Assembly: GCA_023408075.1 (NCBI GenBank)
Contig: JAEYKW010000046.1
Span: 1 to 64,000, forward strand
Direction of reading: 5' to 3'
DNA length: 64,000 nt
Source: Bacillota bacterium
GTDB taxonomy: Bacteria > Bacillota > Clostridia > Christensenellales > SZUA-584
Positions 1 to 7,672 of this stretch are shown in pieces. The notes beneath the pieces were generated by a model. The model saw only the letters and a program-made list of their open reading frames with translations. It was not told the DNA's origin and did no database searches. Position numbers and translations under genes: made by a program. The number at the start of each line of letters is the position of its first letter. Position 1 is the stretch's first letter.

Positions 1-96
1 ACGAAGGCAGAAATACAAAGAATTGAGCACTGGATGAATAACTATCCGAGAAGGATGTTTGGATATAAATCTGCCAACGATGTGTACCTGGTATAA
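1..96 (+). CDS. IS30-like transposase, C-terminal end only
   Basis: The window opens inside a reading frame that runs to TAA at 94-96. The last residues include NNYPRRMFGYKSAND, which resembles the conserved C-terminus of IS30-family DDE transposases (usually NNYPRKxLGxKxP). The catalytic part lies outside the window, so intactness cannot be judged. The stretch 100-130 just after the stop (gggcaattaaacttgcat) could be the right inverted repeat of the element, but the left end is not visible. The insertion ends about 50 bp before the leu promoter. Confidence 0.6.
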   Translation, partial: TKAEIQRIEHWMNNYPRRMFGYKSANDVYLV

Positions 97-152
97 TATG
101 GTGGGCAATTAAACTTGCATTCTTCAATGGCTTTTCTTTTTTTATTAAGTTA

Positions 153-182
153 TTGACAAAAAACATGTCCGTCATTTATAAT
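153..182 (+). promoter_or_regulatory. leu operon promoter, sigma-A type
   Basis: TTGACA at 153-158 and TATAAT at 177-182, 18 bp apart, both perfect consensus hexamers. Transcription would start near 189, just ahead of the T-box leader. Confidence 0.8.
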
Positions 183-189
183 GACCACA

Positions 190-450
190 ATAAAGGCTGT
201 GATGGAGATCAGTAGTTAAAAACCTGCTTTTTAGAGAGCCGTCGGGTGGTGCAAGACGGCAGGCGGTATTTGATGAACTCGCTCCGTAGCCGCTGTACCG
301 AAAGCTTTTCAGTAGGTGCAGACGTCGTGACTCAACGTTACACGAGGACGGGCATCATGTTGTGCCCTGATGAGCTGGCGGCTATTTAACCGCAAGCAGA
401 GTGGTAACGCGAAGTCTTTCGTCTCTGTATGACGAAGGGCTTTTTTTATT
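190..450 (+). ncRNA. T-box leader, leucine-specific (CUC specifier)
   Basis: This is a tRNA-sensing riboswitch that lets RNA polymerase read into leuACD when uncharged tRNA-Leu binds. The Stem I region starts at about 200. A specifier-like GAACUC lies at 275-280, so the codon read is CUC (Leu), 278-280. The T-box itself is aagcagagtggtaacgcga, about 393-412, close to the family consensus AGGGTGGTACCGCG. The terminator arm agtctttcgtc (413-423) pairs with gacgaagggct (431-441) before a run of T. Specifier, T-box and downstream gene all agree on leucine. The middle stems were not folded. Confidence 0.9.
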
Positions 451-522
451 CTAAAAATACGCTTACCGGTCGCAAAACAACATGGATAATAAAAAAAGAT
501 GTATGGAAAAGGAGGCCAAGAC

Positions 523-2040
523 ATGACAACGATCAAGATTTTTGACACCACATTAAGAGACGGCGAACAGTCGCCCGGGTGCAGCATGAACCTGCAGGAA
601 AAGATTGAGGTGGCGCGCCAGCTCGAAAAGCTCGGCGTCGATGTGATTGAGGCCGGTTTTGCGATCGCATCTCCGGGGGACTTTCAATCCGTCAAAACTG
701 TTGCGGAAACCGTGAAAAACGCGCGCGTGGCGAGCCTGTCGCGGGCGCTCACAAAGGACATTGACCGCGCTTATGAAGCGGTGAAAGGCGCGGTGAGCCC
801 GAGAATTCACACGTTTATCGCCACATCGCCGATCCACATGGAATACAAGCTCAAAATGAAGCCGGACGACGTGCTGGCTCAGGCGGCGGCTATGGTGAAA
901 TACGCAAAATCGTTATGCGCCGATGTGGAGTTTTCGGCGGAGGATGCGTCGAGGAGCGAGCCGGAATTTCTGTACCGCGTATTCGAAGCGGTCATTGCGG
1001 CAGGCGCAACCTGCATCAACGTGCCCGATACCGTGGGGTATTCAATGCCCGAAGAGTTCGGCGCGTTGATTAAGAGCGTCAAGGAAAACGTCCGGGGCAT
1101 CGAGAAGGTTGATCTGTCGGTGCACTGTCACAACGATTTGGGGCTGGCCGTGGCGAACTCCTTGGCGGCGATACGCGCGGGCGCCACGCAGGCCGAGTGC
1201 ACGATCAACGGCATCGGCGAACGGGCCGGCAACGCGGCGCTCGAAGAGATCGTGATGTCAATTGCGACGAGACAGGATTTCTACGGCTTTACGACGAATA
1301 TCAATACGAAGCAGATTTATAATTCGTCGCGTTTGATCTCGACCATCACAGGCGTACCGGTACAGCCGAACAAAGCCATTGTGGGCAAAAATGCGTTCGC
1401 GCACGAAGCGGGCATCCATCAGCACGGTGTGCTGGCAAACAAGAAGACCTACGAGATCATGACGCCCGAATCCATCGGCTTGCCGGAAAACGCGATCGTG
1501 CTCGGGAAGCACTCGGGCAAGCACGCTTTTTGCGAGCGCCTCAAGGATTTGGGGTATGTGGTGGATGAGCAGCATTTAAGTGAAAGCTTTGAGCGCTTCA
1601 AAGAGCTGGCGGACAGGAAAAAGGAAGTGTCCGATCTCGATTTGAGAGCCTTGGTGGAGCTGGAGCAGTTTGATATTCCGGCGGACTACGAGTTTGACAC
1701 GTTTGTGATCAACAGCGGCAACAAGATGACGGCCACGGCGGTCGTCAAGCTCATGCACGACGGGCAGGCGGTGGAGGAAGCCGCCACGGGCGACGGCCCC
1801 GTGGATGCCGCGTTCAACGCGATTGAGCGGTGCATCGGCGAGAGCTTCACGCTGGAGGACTACATTGTCCGGTCGGTGACGGGCGGCAAGGACGCGCAGG
1901 GCGAAGTGGTTGTGAAGCTGAGCAAGGACGATAAGAACGTGAAGGGCCGCGGGCTCAGCACGGATATCGTGGAAGCCAGCGTCAAAGCATATATCGATGC
2001 GATCAACAGATATTATTATCAAATGAAAGTGGAGGGCTGA
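523..2040 (+). CDS. leuA: 2-isopropylmalate synthase
   Basis: LeuA condenses acetyl-CoA with 2-oxoisovalerate, the first committed step of leucine synthesis. The 505-residue product has the N-terminal catalytic motif DTTLRDGEQSPG, the metal-binding HCHND motif of the DRE-TIM barrel, GERAGNAALEE, and a C-terminal region of the size of the LeuA allosteric (leucine-binding) domain. I chose ATG 523 because GGAGG at 511-515 is well placed for it; an upstream in-frame ATG at 499 has no ribosome binding site. It is the first gene of leuACD, behind the T-box. Full length for the bacterial LeuA type 1 family. Confidence 0.97.
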   Translation: MTTIKIFDTTLRDGEQSPGCSMNLQEKIEVARQLEKLGVDVIEAGFAIASPGDFQSVKTVAETVKNARVASLSRALTKDIDRAYEAVKGAVSPRIHTFIATSPIHMEYKLKMKPDDVLAQAAAMVKYAKSLCADVEFSAEDASRSEPEFLYRVFEAVIAAGATCINVPDTVGYSMPEEFGALIKSVKENVRGIEKVDLSVHCHNDLGLAVANSLAAIRAGATQAECTINGIGERAGNAALEEIVMSIATRQDFYGFTTNINTKQIYNSSRLISTITGVPVQPNKAIVGKNAFAHEAGIHQHGVLANKKTYEIMTPESIGLPENAIVLGKHSGKHAFCERLKDLGYVVDEQHLSESFERFKELADRKKEVSDLDLRALVELEQFDIPADYEFDTFVINSGNKMTATAVVKLMHDGQAVEEAATGDGPVDAAFNAIERCIGESFTLEDYIVRSVTGGKDAQGEVVVKLSKDDKNVKGRGLSTDIVEASVKAYIDAINRYYYQMKVEG

Positions 2041-2045
2041 AAAAA

Positions 2046-3305
2046 TTGGGCATGACAATGACGCAAAAAATACTGGCAGCCAAGGCGGGCCTTAAGGAGG
2101 TGCACGCGGGCCAGTTCATCGAAGCGGCTATCGACCTCGCGCTCGGTAACGATATTACCACGCCTGTTGCGATCAAGGAGTTTAAAAAGACAGGGCGCAG
2201 CAAGGTGTTCGATAAGGACAAAATCGCGATTGTGCCGGACCATTTCACGCCGAATAAGGATATCAAGGCCGCCGAGCAGTGCAAAATGATCCGCGAATTC
2301 GCCTATGAACAAAACCTCACCAACTATTTTGAGGTGGGTGAGATGGGCATTGAGCACTGCCTGATCCCCGAAAAGGGCCTCGCGGTGCCGGGCGACGCGA
2401 TCATCGGCGCGGACTCGCACACCTGCACCTACGGCGCGCTTGGCGCTTTCTCCACGGGCGTGGGGAGCACGGACCTTGCGGCCACAATGGCGCGCGGCAA
2501 GTGCTGGTTCAAGGTGCCTGCGGCAATCAAGTTCAACTTAACGGGCAAGCTGCAAAAATGGGTGTCAGGCAAAGACCTGATACTGCACATCATCGGCATG
2601 ATCGGTGTGGACGGCGCGCTTTATCAGTCGATGGAGTTTGCGGGCGACGGCGTCGCCGCGCTCACAATGGACGACCGCTTCACGATTGCGAATATGGCGA
2701 TTGAGGCGGGTGCGAAGAACGGCATATTCCCGGTGGATGAGCAGACGCTTGCGTATGTCAAAGAGCACGCCATCAAGCCGTATCGGGTGTTCGAAGCGGA
2801 CGACGACGCGGAGTACACGCGCGTGATCGATATCGATCTTGGTGCACTGCGCCCGACGGTGGCGTTCCCGCATCTGCCCGAGAACACAAAGACGATCGAC
2901 GAAGTCGGCGACATCAGAATCGATCAGGTGGTTATCGGCTCGTGCACAAACGGGCGCATGACGGACCTGCGCATCGCGGCGGATATACTGCGCGGGCGCA
3001 AGGTGAAAAAGGGCGTACGCGTGATCGTATTTCCGGGTACACAGGCCATCTATCTGCAGGCGGTTAAGGAAGGGCTTGTCACCGATATCGTGGAAGCGGG
3101 CGCGGCTTTCTCGACGCCGACCTGCGGGCCGTGTCTCGGCGGGCATATGGGTATACTCGCGGCGGGCGAACGGTCGATATCGACGACGAACCGCAACTTT
3201 GTCGGGCGCATGGGGCATGTGGAATCCGAAGTGTATCTTGCGAGCCCGGCTGTCGCGGCCGCATCGGCGTTAACGGGACGTATTGAAGACCCGGCCAATA
3301 TATAG
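2046..3305 (+). CDS. leuC: 3-isopropylmalate dehydratase large subunit
   Basis: LeuC with LeuD isomerises 2- to 3-isopropylmalate through a [4Fe-4S] cluster, as in aconitase. Visible motifs are IGADSHTCTYG, GSCTNGR and CGPCLGGHMG, which supply the cluster cysteines. At about 419 residues it is the short type found in archaea and clostridia rather than the 466-residue E. coli form. It begins 5 bp after the leuA stop. TTG 2046 has GGAGGG about 8 bp upstream; ATG 2052 or 2058 are alternatives. Part of the leuACD operon. Confidence 0.96.
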   Translation: MGMTMTQKILAAKAGLKEVHAGQFIEAAIDLALGNDITTPVAIKEFKKTGRSKVFDKDKIAIVPDHFTPNKDIKAAEQCKMIREFAYEQNLTNYFEVGEMGIEHCLIPEKGLAVPGDAIIGADSHTCTYGALGAFSTGVGSTDLAATMARGKCWFKVPAAIKFNLTGKLQKWVSGKDLILHIIGMIGVDGALYQSMEFAGDGVAALTMDDRFTIANMAIEAGAKNGIFPVDEQTLAYVKEHAIKPYRVFEADDDAEYTRVIDIDLGALRPTVAFPHLPENTKTIDEVGDIRIDQVVIGSCTNGRMTDLRIAADILRGRKVKKGVRVIVFPGTQAIYLQAVKEGLVTDIVEAGAAFSTPTCGPCLGGHMGILAAGERSISTTNRNFVGRMGHVESEVYLASPAVAAASALTGRIEDPANI

Positions 3306-3321
3306 GAAGGAAGAGTGACCA

Positions 3322-3801
3322 ATGAGCAAGGTTTATAAATACGGCAATAACGTGGATACGGATGTGATCATACCCGCAAGGTATTTGAATACGTCGGACG
3401 AGAAGGAACTCGCATCGCACTGCATGGAGGATATCGATACCGAGTTTGCCAAAACGGTGCAGCCCGGCGATATCATCGTGGCGGAAGCCAATTTTGGCTG
3501 CGGGTCCTCGCGCGAGCATGCGCCCATCGCGATCAAGGAGTCGGGTATTTATTGCGTAATCGCCAAAACGTTCGCGCGCATATTCTTCCGCAACGCGATC
3601 AACATCGGCCTGCCGATACTCGAATGCGAGGAAGCCGTGAACGGCACGCAGAGCGGCGATGAGCTTGAGGTGGATATCAATACGGGTGTGATTAAAAATT
3701 TAACGCGCGGCACAACGTTTCAGGCGGAGCCGTTTCCGCCGTTTATGCGCGGCATCATCGATGCGGGCGGCCTCGTGAAAGCGATATCGAAGCCGGAGTA
3801 A
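3322..3801 (+). CDS. leuD: 3-isopropylmalate dehydratase small subunit
   Basis: LeuD supplies the swivelling substrate-recognition domain of isopropylmalate isomerase. The 159-residue protein starts KVYKYGNNVDTDVIIPARYL and contains GCGSSREHAP, both hallmarks of the short LeuD type that pairs with the short LeuC upstream. A GGAAGG ribosome site precedes ATG 3322, and the gene follows leuC by 16 bp. It closes the operon; leuB is not in this window and must lie elsewhere. Confidence 0.96.
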   Translation: MSKVYKYGNNVDTDVIIPARYLNTSDEKELASHCMEDIDTEFAKTVQPGDIIVAEANFGCGSSREHAPIAIKESGIYCVIAKTFARIFFRNAINIGLPILECEEAVNGTQSGDELEVDINTGVIKNLTRGTTFQAEPFPPFMRGIIDAGGLVKAISKPE

Positions 3802-3817
3802 GAAAAATAGCAATAAG

Positions 3818-3855
3818 AGGGTTCCAGAAGCAAATAGCCGACGGAGCCCTTTTTA
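3818..3855 (+). terminator. leuACD terminator
   Basis: AGGGTTCC (3818-3825) pairs with GGAGCCCT (3843-3850), followed by a short T run, just after leuD. Confidence 0.7.
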
Positions 3856-4075
3856 TATCTTCCGAGCGACAGAGAACATTCATCTTTTCCAAATATCCTC
3901 GGAGGGCGATAAGGGCGTAGACAGCCGCAAAGGCAATCCCTATAGCATATAGGAGAGGCTGTTGCGGTAGACGGAAAGCCCACGCAAAAAGCTTTTGACT
4001 CGGATGCGTTTCGCTTCGTCGTCATGCCACAGTTTTGCGCCGCTTTTCGCAGCCATGACAGGAAGTGGTTTTTCA
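3856..4075. other. Intergenic region without a recognised gene
   Basis: This lies between the convergent leuD and bioY. A minus-strand open frame runs through it but overlaps the leuD end and terminator and has no family features, so I do not call it. No second copy of the sequence was seen in the window. Confidence 0.5.
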
Positions 4076-4130
4076 TAAAAAAAGGATTCCGGACATAAAT
4101 CCGAAACCCTTCTATAATCTTGGAATCCTC
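4076..4130 (-). terminator. bioY terminator
   Basis: On the minus strand, AGGATTCC (plus 4122-4129) pairs with GGAATCCT (plus 4083-4090) around a smaller inner hairpin, followed by a run of T. It sits directly downstream of bioY. Confidence 0.75.
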
Positions 4131-4136
4131 TTATCC

Positions 4137-4730
4137 TTATTTTCCGGACAGCGACACCGGCATACGCTTGAGTATGGCCATACCGAGCGGAATGGCCACC
4201 GCGAATTTGAGTATATCGAGCAGTATGAAAACGCCGTTGTACGAGATGATGATCGTGTCAAGCGCGACGCCTTTGCCCATATAGGCATTCAATATGATCG
4301 ACATATAAGTCACGCCGATCACATACATAACCGCAACGCAAAGCAGTGAATACCCGATGATTCGAAGAATCTGCGGCGCTGCGGGTTCTCCTGCCTTCCT
4401 GCCGATAAGAACCAGAATGTTGCGCCTCACGAGCAGGCTGATCAGCATGGCCGTCACGCAAAAACCGATGATGAACCCGAATGACGGCTGCAGGACATAG
4501 CCAAGGCCGCCGCCGTTCATAAACACCGGCAGGCCGACCAGCCCGATGGCGGCATACACGGCTTGAGATATGAGTGCGAATTTGGGCTCGAGCAGCAGAC
4601 CGGCCAGAAATATAAAGAAAGTCTGCAGCGTGAAGCTCATCGGCGTGCCGGGTATCGGAATCTTGATAAAAATTCCGGCGGCTGTGAGTGCGGCAAAAAG
4701 CGCGCAGAATACCATTTGTCTTGTTTTCAT
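4137..4730 (-). CDS. bioY: Biotin transporter BioY
   Basis: BioY is the substrate-binding membrane (S) component of an ECF-type biotin transporter. The product of about 197 residues starts MKTRQMVFCALFAALTAAG and has about six hydrophobic segments; family motifs include IPIPGTPMSFTLQTFF and GLPVF. I prefer ATG 4730 because a GAGGTG site lies just before it; a GTG six bases upstream is also open. No energising ATPase genes are adjacent, so it probably shares a housekeeping EcfAAT module or works alone. A BirA-like operator covers its promoter. Confidence 0.93.
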   Translation of the reverse strand: MKTRQMVFCALFAALTAAGIFIKIPIPGTPMSFTLQTFFIFLAGLLLEPKFALISQAVYAAIGLVGLPVFMNGGGLGYVLQPSFGFIIGFCVTAMLISLLVRRNILVLIGRKAGEPAAPQILRIIGYSLLCVAVMYVIGVTYMSIILNAYMGKGVALDTIIISYNGVFILLDILKFAVAIPLGMAILKRMPVSLSGK

Positions 4731-4743
4731 AAGCACCTCATAA

Positions 4744-4795
4744 TGTAAACTTGAAATATCAAAGTGAGTTTACAATATGGCCCGTCATTTGTCAA
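4744..4795 (-). promoter_or_regulatory. bioY promoter with BirA-type biotin operator
   Basis: On the minus strand TTGACA (plus 4790-4795) and TAAACT (plus 4767-4772) are 17 bp apart. The inverted repeat tgtaaact (4744-4751) N15 agtttaca (4767-4774) matches the known BirA operator form TGTwAAC-N15/16-GTTwACA and covers the -10 box. This predicts repression by biotinyl-AMP-loaded BirA when biotin is plentiful. Confidence 0.85.
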
Positions 4796-4831
4796 TGACA
4801 ATTTTGTCACAAAGAAGATGCGCGAAATGAC

Positions 4832-4860
4832 TTTGCAACGAATTTAAAATCATGTATAAT
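4832..4860 (+). promoter_or_regulatory. Promoter of the ECF sigma gene
   Basis: TTTGCA (4832-4837), 17 bp, TATAAT (4855-4860). The expected transcription start falls at about 4867, on the first plausible ATG, so the transcript may be leaderless. Confidence 0.65.
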
Positions 4861-4866
4861 TCGTGT

Positions 4867-5457
4867 ATGATGTCATTGCTGTTAATCATTCAGTCAGCTG
4901 TTCCGACGGACGAGAAGGAATTGAAGCTGATTCAATATGCGCAGAAGGGTGACCAGCAGGCGCTGGAAACGCTGCTTTTGAAATACGAAAAAAAAGTCTA
5001 CAATGTGGCTTACCGCTTCATGGGCAATGAGGCCGATGCTTACGATATGGCGCAGGAGTCCTTAATCAAGATCTATAAAGGTGTCAGAACCTTTCGTTTG
5101 GAAGCGTCTTTTTCGTCCTGGGTGTACAGAGTGACCGTCAACACATGCCTTGATGAGCTGCGCAAGCGCAAAAAAGCACCGCTATCTCTCGATAACACGC
5201 TCGAAAGCGGCGTGGTGATTGAAGACAGAGCGGGGCTCACGCCCGAAATCCACGCGCTTAATATCGAAAGCAGGGAAGACATACAAAAGGCCATCAGTAC
5301 GCTGTCCGCAGATCACCGCATCACGGTCGTGCTGCGCGATATACAGGGGCTGACCTACGAAGAAATCGCCGAAACGCTCAGCATTTCCATCGGGACTGTG
5401 AAATCCCGCTTAAACCGGGGGCGGCAGCGCCTCAAAGAAATCTTGATCGAAAGATGA
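4867..5457 (+). CDS. ECF-type RNA polymerase sigma factor
   Basis: A group 4 (extracytoplasmic function) sigma-70 factor of about 196 residues. Region 2 includes DAYDMAQESLIKIYKGVRTF and the helix that reads -10 DNA; region 4 includes GLTYEEIAETLSISIGTVKSR, the helix-turn-helix that contacts the -35 box. An upstream ATG at 4852 overlaps the TATAAT box, so ATG 4867 or 4870 is more likely. No zf-HC2 anti-sigma gene follows; the next genes are two lipoproteins (DUF4349 and SIMPL). How the sigma factor is held inactive is therefore unclear. The first lipoprotein could be a partner, which is inference only. Confidence 0.93.
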   Translation: MMSLLLIIQSAVPTDEKELKLIQYAQKGDQQALETLLLKYEKKVYNVAYRFMGNEADAYDMAQESLIKIYKGVRTFRLEASFSSWVYRVTVNTCLDELRKRKKAPLSLDNTLESGVVIEDRAGLTPEIHALNIESREDIQKAISTLSADHRITVVLRDIQGLTYEEIAETLSISIGTVKSRLNRGRQRLKEILIER

Positions 5458-5483
5458 TTTATTGGAACATATGCCAAAAAGCC

Positions 5484-5514
5484 AACGTCTAATCGGTGTG
5501 ATCAGACGTTTTTT
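5484..5514 (+). terminator. Terminator after sigma gene
   Basis: AACGTCT (5484-5490) pairs with AGACGTT (5504-5510) followed by six T. It separates the sigma gene from the lipoproteins, at least partially. Confidence 0.75.
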
Positions 5515-5545
5515 GTTTTCATAAAACAAGTGGTGGGAGGGTGTA

Positions 5546-6526
5546 ATGAAAAAGTTACTGGTATTTTTGACAATAGCCGCGCTGATGGTGGCGGCGCTGG
5601 CGGGATGCTCGTCCCGGAGCGAATCCGGGGGAGGCAACTATTACGCGCAGGGTGAGGTGGCCGAAGCGCCGGTGCCGGCCGCTTACGACGACGCCGCAAC
5701 GCAGGAATCGGCTTCGGCGGAAGAAGCTCCGGCTGAATCGGCGGCACCCGCGCCCGATGCGGGGCTCAATTACGACGGTTCCATACTGGCTCCCGACGCC
5801 AAACGGAAGATCGTCTACTATGGCAGCTTCTCGATCCGCACAAAGGACTTCGATGCCGATTACGACAGCCTGCTGGCATCGCTTGAGAGAATGGGCGGGT
5901 ATATCGAATCATCGTCGGTATCCGGCAGCAAGCCCGACGAATGGAATGAACAGGGACGGACTGCGAGCCTGACGCTGCGCGTACCAAGCAGCAGGTTCAG
6001 CGAGTTTACAGGCTTGCTCGGCGATATGGGCGAGACGGTATCGAGCTCGGTGAGCGGGCAGGATATTTCGCTGCAGTATTTTGATACCGAAACAAAGCTC
6101 AAGACGCTACGCGCAAGAGAGACGCGGCTGCTCGAGCTGCTCGGAAAAGCGACGACGATGGAGGATATCGTCGAGCTCGAAAAAGCGCTGGCCGATGTTT
6201 CTTACGAGATACAGATGCTCGAAACCAGCCTGAGGGACTACGACAGCCTGATCGATTATTCTACCGTCACGATTGAGATGCAGGAGGTCAATCAGGTGGC
6301 GGCGGTGACGCCGCCGGATGAAAGCATCGGAACGCGCATTTCGAACGCATTCTATTCGGTGCTCAACGTGCTGGCGGACTTCGGCGAATTCCTGCTTGTG
6401 TTCTTTATCGGCGGAGCGCCCGTTATCGTGCCGCTTGCGGCGGTGATCGTGTTGATTATCATTCTCGTGAAGCGCAGGAAAAAGAAGCAGATACAGGCCC
6501 GGAATATGCCGAACGATATCAAATAA
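5546..6526 (+). CDS. DUF4349 lipoprotein
   Basis: Lipoprotein of 326 residues. The signal peptide ends at the lipobox LAGC (Cys about 21), followed by an Ala/Pro/Glu-rich linker to about residue 80. The DUF4349 domain covers about 88-255, with the typical start RKIVYYGSFSIRTKDFD and a central predicted coiled coil rich in Glu, Leu and Lys. A C-terminal membrane helix at about 285-312 is followed by a basic tail RRKKKQ. So the domain sits outside the membrane, anchored at both ends. The molecular role of DUF4349 is unknown. It precedes the SIMPL gene by 12 bp and probably shares its transcript. Confidence 0.85.
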   Translation: MKKLLVFLTIAALMVAALAGCSSRSESGGGNYYAQGEVAEAPVPAAYDDAATQESASAEEAPAESAAPAPDAGLNYDGSILAPDAKRKIVYYGSFSIRTKDFDADYDSLLASLERMGGYIESSSVSGSKPDEWNEQGRTASLTLRVPSSRFSEFTGLLGDMGETVSSSVSGQDISLQYFDTETKLKTLRARETRLLELLGKATTMEDIVELEKALADVSYEIQMLETSLRDYDSLIDYSTVTIEMQEVNQVAAVTPPDESIGTRISNAFYSVLNVLADFGEFLLVFFIGGAPVIVPLAAVIVLIIILVKRRKKKQIQARNMPNDIK

Positions 6527-6538
6527 GGAGAGAGCGAT

Positions 6539-7288
6539 ATGAAAAGAAAAAGCAGTTTTCTCTTCGTGCCGATTGCGGTTATGCTGGTGCTCACATTGGC
6601 CGGATGTGCGGTACGTGCTGACGGCGACGGAGCCAGCATTTTACCTGTCGGCGAAGACGCAAAAGCCCCCAAAAGCATCTCCGTATCCGCGCAGGGCAAG
6701 GTGACGGCGCAGCCCGATGTGGCGTATGTCACCGTTGGCGTCACCACACAGAATAAAGACATGCAGGAAGCGCAGGATAATAACGCGCAGACCATGAACG
6801 CGATGACGGAAGCGCTCAAGAGCGCGGGACTGACGGAAGACGACATCAAAACCACGCAGTACAACGCGTACCCGATCTACGATTATTCGAGCGGCACGAA
6901 CAAGATTGTGAACTACGAGGTAAATAATCAGGTGGAGCTCACGATCAAAGACATCACGCGCGTCGGCGAATACATCGATATCGCCGTGAATAACGGGGCG
7001 AATATGACGAATGCGATCAGCTTTGGCATACTCGATCAGCAGGCCATTTACAACGACGCACTCAAGCTCGCGGTGGAGGCGGCCAAGGCGAAGGCCGATA
7101 CGCTTGCAGCCGCAGGCGGCGTGAAAATCGTCGGGATATTGCAGATGGCCGAGAATTCAAGCGGCGGGGGAATTGTGAGAGAATATCCCGAGGCCGCGAT
7201 GGACGAAGGCAAATCCGGCTCCACGCCGATTTCCTCGGGAAATCTTGACATTGAGGCCAATGTGACAGTTGTATACGAGATTGAATAA
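6539..7288 (+). CDS. SIMPL-domain (DUF541) lipoprotein
   Basis: The 249-residue product has a signal peptide with lipobox LAGC, then a SIMPL/DUF541 domain from about residue 45 to the end. Typical elements are ISVSAQGKVTAQPDVAYVTV at the domain start, and NAMTEALKSAGLTEDDIKT. SIMPL proteins (BP26/OMP28-like) form ring-shaped oligomers and are associated with oxidative or envelope stress, but their biochemistry is unknown. AGGAGAGAG precedes the ATG. It is probably co-transcribed with the DUF4349 gene, which suggests an envelope-stress set next to the ECF sigma factor. Confidence 0.88.
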   Translation: MKRKSSFLFVPIAVMLVLTLAGCAVRADGDGASILPVGEDAKAPKSISVSAQGKVTAQPDVAYVTVGVTTQNKDMQEAQDNNAQTMNAMTEALKSAGLTEDDIKTTQYNAYPIYDYSSGTNKIVNYEVNNQVELTIKDITRVGEYIDIAVNNGANMTNAISFGILDQQAIYNDALKLAVEAAKAKADTLAAAGGVKIVGILQMAENSSGGGIVREYPEAAMDEGKSGSTPISSGNLDIEANVTVVYEIE

Positions 7289-7307
7289 CCAACCAATCCC
7301 CTTTAGG

Positions 7308-7334
7308 CCGGAGACCATGATCTCCGGTTTTTTT
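7308..7334 (+). terminator. Terminator of lipoprotein pair
   Basis: Perfect 7-bp stem CCGGAGA / TCTCCGG (7308-7327) with a 6-base loop, followed by seven T. Confidence 0.85.
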
Positions 7335-7344
7335 GTGCTTAGAT

Positions 7345-7450
7345 TGAAAAAGCCTTCTCCTTTGAGGAGAAGGTGGTGCGCAGCACCGGATGAGGTGGCA
7401 AGCCGAAACTGTTCATACAGCCTCCTCATCAGCCGTCTGCGAGGCGCAGC
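7345..7450. repeat. Intergenic inverted-repeat element (type A)
   Basis: It opens with ccttctcctttgaggagaagg, a perfect hairpin, followed by a GC-rich stretch ending gatgagg; a partly inverse copy (cctcctcatcagccgtctgcg) follows. Related sequences in the opposite orientation occur at about 52930-52980, 53085-53125 and 53283-53312. It looks like a dispersed, non-coding repeat. The rest of the gap before splB holds only its promoter. Confidence 0.55.
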
Positions 7451-7620
7451 GCCCAATCGACGAAAAAGCCGGCACAAATCGCTTATGTGAGAGAAAGAAA
7501 CTCTCGTGGACATATCAAATATGCGCAGTCAGCCGTATACGCGTCACAGGAATGATATCAGCATCTAGCGCAATATGTTTCGCCGGTTCTGCGCGAGCTG
7601 TTGGATCAGCAGAAAACTTA

Positions 7621-7650
7621 TCATATCGCATCAAACTGACGGACATACTA
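7621..7650 (+). promoter_or_regulatory. SigG/SigF-like forespore promoter of splB
   Basis: TCATA (7621-7625), 18 bp, CATACTA (7644-7650). The -10 equals the forespore sigma consensus CATnmTA and the -35 matches gHATR at four of five positions. In Bacillus subtilis splB is SigG-dependent, so the match is biologically consistent. Confidence 0.65.
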
Positions 7651-7672
7651 TCTTCTGAAAGGAAGGCATCAG

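Noticed and set aside
2565..3218. Long minus-strand open frame inside leuC
   Set aside because: It is a shadow of the GC-rich leuC codons; Arg/His-rich sequence without family features.
3720..4076. Minus-strand open frame of 118 codons between leuD and bioY
   Set aside because: It overlaps the end of leuD and its terminator, has no ribosome site and no recognisable domain.
7269..7490. Plus-strand frames downstream of the SIMPL gene
   Set aside because: They run through a terminator and an intergenic repeat and have no ribosome site.
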